6,111 nt of DNA from Hyphomicrobiales bacterium. GTDB taxonomy: Bacteria > Pseudomonadota > Alphaproteobacteria > Rhizobiales > NORP267. The translations under genes and the position numbers were made by a program. Below are positions 5,815 through 6,111 of this stretch, piece after piece. Where the stretch lies: positions 35,720 to 41,830 of the forward strand of contig JAESRU010000129.1 of assembly GCA_016764455.1 (NCBI GenBank), read 5' to 3'. The notes beneath the pieces are model-generated. The model had not been told where the DNA came from, ran no database searches, and was given only the letters and a program-made list of their open reading frames with translations. The first letter of the stretch is position 1, and the number at the start of each line of letters is the position of its first letter.

Positions 5815-6111
5815 GATGGCGAAAATCACCAAAGGCTCTTGTCTTTGTGGTGGCGTGGTTTACGAAATTCGGGGGCCGCTGCGCCCGGTTTGTGCGTGTC
5901 ACTGCAACCAGTGTCGCAAGGCCAGCGGGCATTATGTGGCAGCGACGCAGTGCAAATCAGATGACCTGACAATCAAGGGTGACGCTCTGGTCTGGTTCAA
6001 ATCTTCAGACATTGCAACGCGTGGTTTTTGCGGCACCTGTGGCAGCAATTTATTTTGGCGGCCGTTTGACAAGGATACAATTTCGATTTTTGCAGGTGCT
6101 CTGGATGACCC
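5813..6111 (+). CDS. GFA/CENP-V domain zinc protein, partial (C-terminus beyond right edge)
   Basis: The frame opens at ATG 5813 and runs without a stop to the right edge, giving 99 residues; family members are usually about 115-160. All zinc-ligand clusters of the GFA fold are present: GSCLCGGV (8-15), CACHCNQCRKASG (27-39) and FCGTCGSNLFW (72-82). The family is named after a bacterial glutathione-dependent formaldehyde-activating enzyme (Gfa), but most members, including this type, have no proven function, so the formaldehyde role should not be assumed. Start choice: GAGGG at 5803-5807 is five bases from ATG 5813 and eight from ATG 5816, both acceptable; an in-frame ATG at 5792 lies upstream of the Shine-Dalgarno and would add seven residues. 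The gene lies 86 bases after hpd on the same strand, with a hairpin between them, so it may be a separate unit. Confidence 0.88.
   Translation, partial: MMAKITKGSCLCGGVVYEIRGPLRPVCACHCNQCRKASGHYVAATQCKSDDLTIKGDALVWFKSSDIATRGFCGTCGSNLFWRPFDKDTISIFAGALDD

Overview
The window reads as bacterial chromosomal DNA of near-balanced base composition, most likely from an alphaproteobacterium, possibly a free-living aquatic one. That placement is an inference: it rests on the style of the 4-hydroxyphenylpyruvate dioxygenase and on an Lrp/AsnC gene lying divergent to it. It is a Gram-negative organism, because it encodes an outer-membrane FadL-type channel. Six protein genes cover almost the whole window, and two of them run off its ends. 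I see no tRNA, rRNA, CRISPR array, insertion sequence or other mobile element.

Layout: (1) 1-1761, minus strand: the N-terminal 587 residues of an RND/MMPL-type inner-membrane transporter, cut by the left edge. (2) 1911-3179, plus strand: a FadL/TodX-family outer-membrane channel with a signal peptide, divergent from the transporter across a 149-base AT-rich gap. (3) 3243-4004, minus strand: a homologue of steroid 5-alpha-reductase, convergent with fadL. (4) 4001-4501, minus strand: an Lrp/AsnC regulator lying upstream of the reductase gene and overlapping it by four bases (ATGA), so the two are almost certainly one operon. (5) 4620-5726, plus strand: hpd, 4-hydroxyphenylpyruvate dioxygenase, divergent from the lrp gene. 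The 118-base gap between them carries three copies of an ATTATGC motif about 20 bases apart. (6) 5813-6111, plus strand: the N-terminal part of a GFA/CENP-V-fold zinc protein, cut by the right edge.

How they may work together: the Lrp-type protein is well placed to control both hpd (tyrosine/phenylalanine catabolism through homogentisate) and its own operon with the reductase. The RND transporter and the FadL channel form a divergent pair that would move hydrophobic compounds across the inner and outer membranes. The most unusual element is the full-length eukaryote-like steroid 5-alpha-reductase, closest by eye to plant DET2, tied by translational coupling to an amino-acid-responsive type of regulator. 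A link between the hydrophobic-compound transporters and the reductase, for example uptake and reduction of steroid-like 3-oxo-4-ene compounds, is a hypothesis from proximity only.
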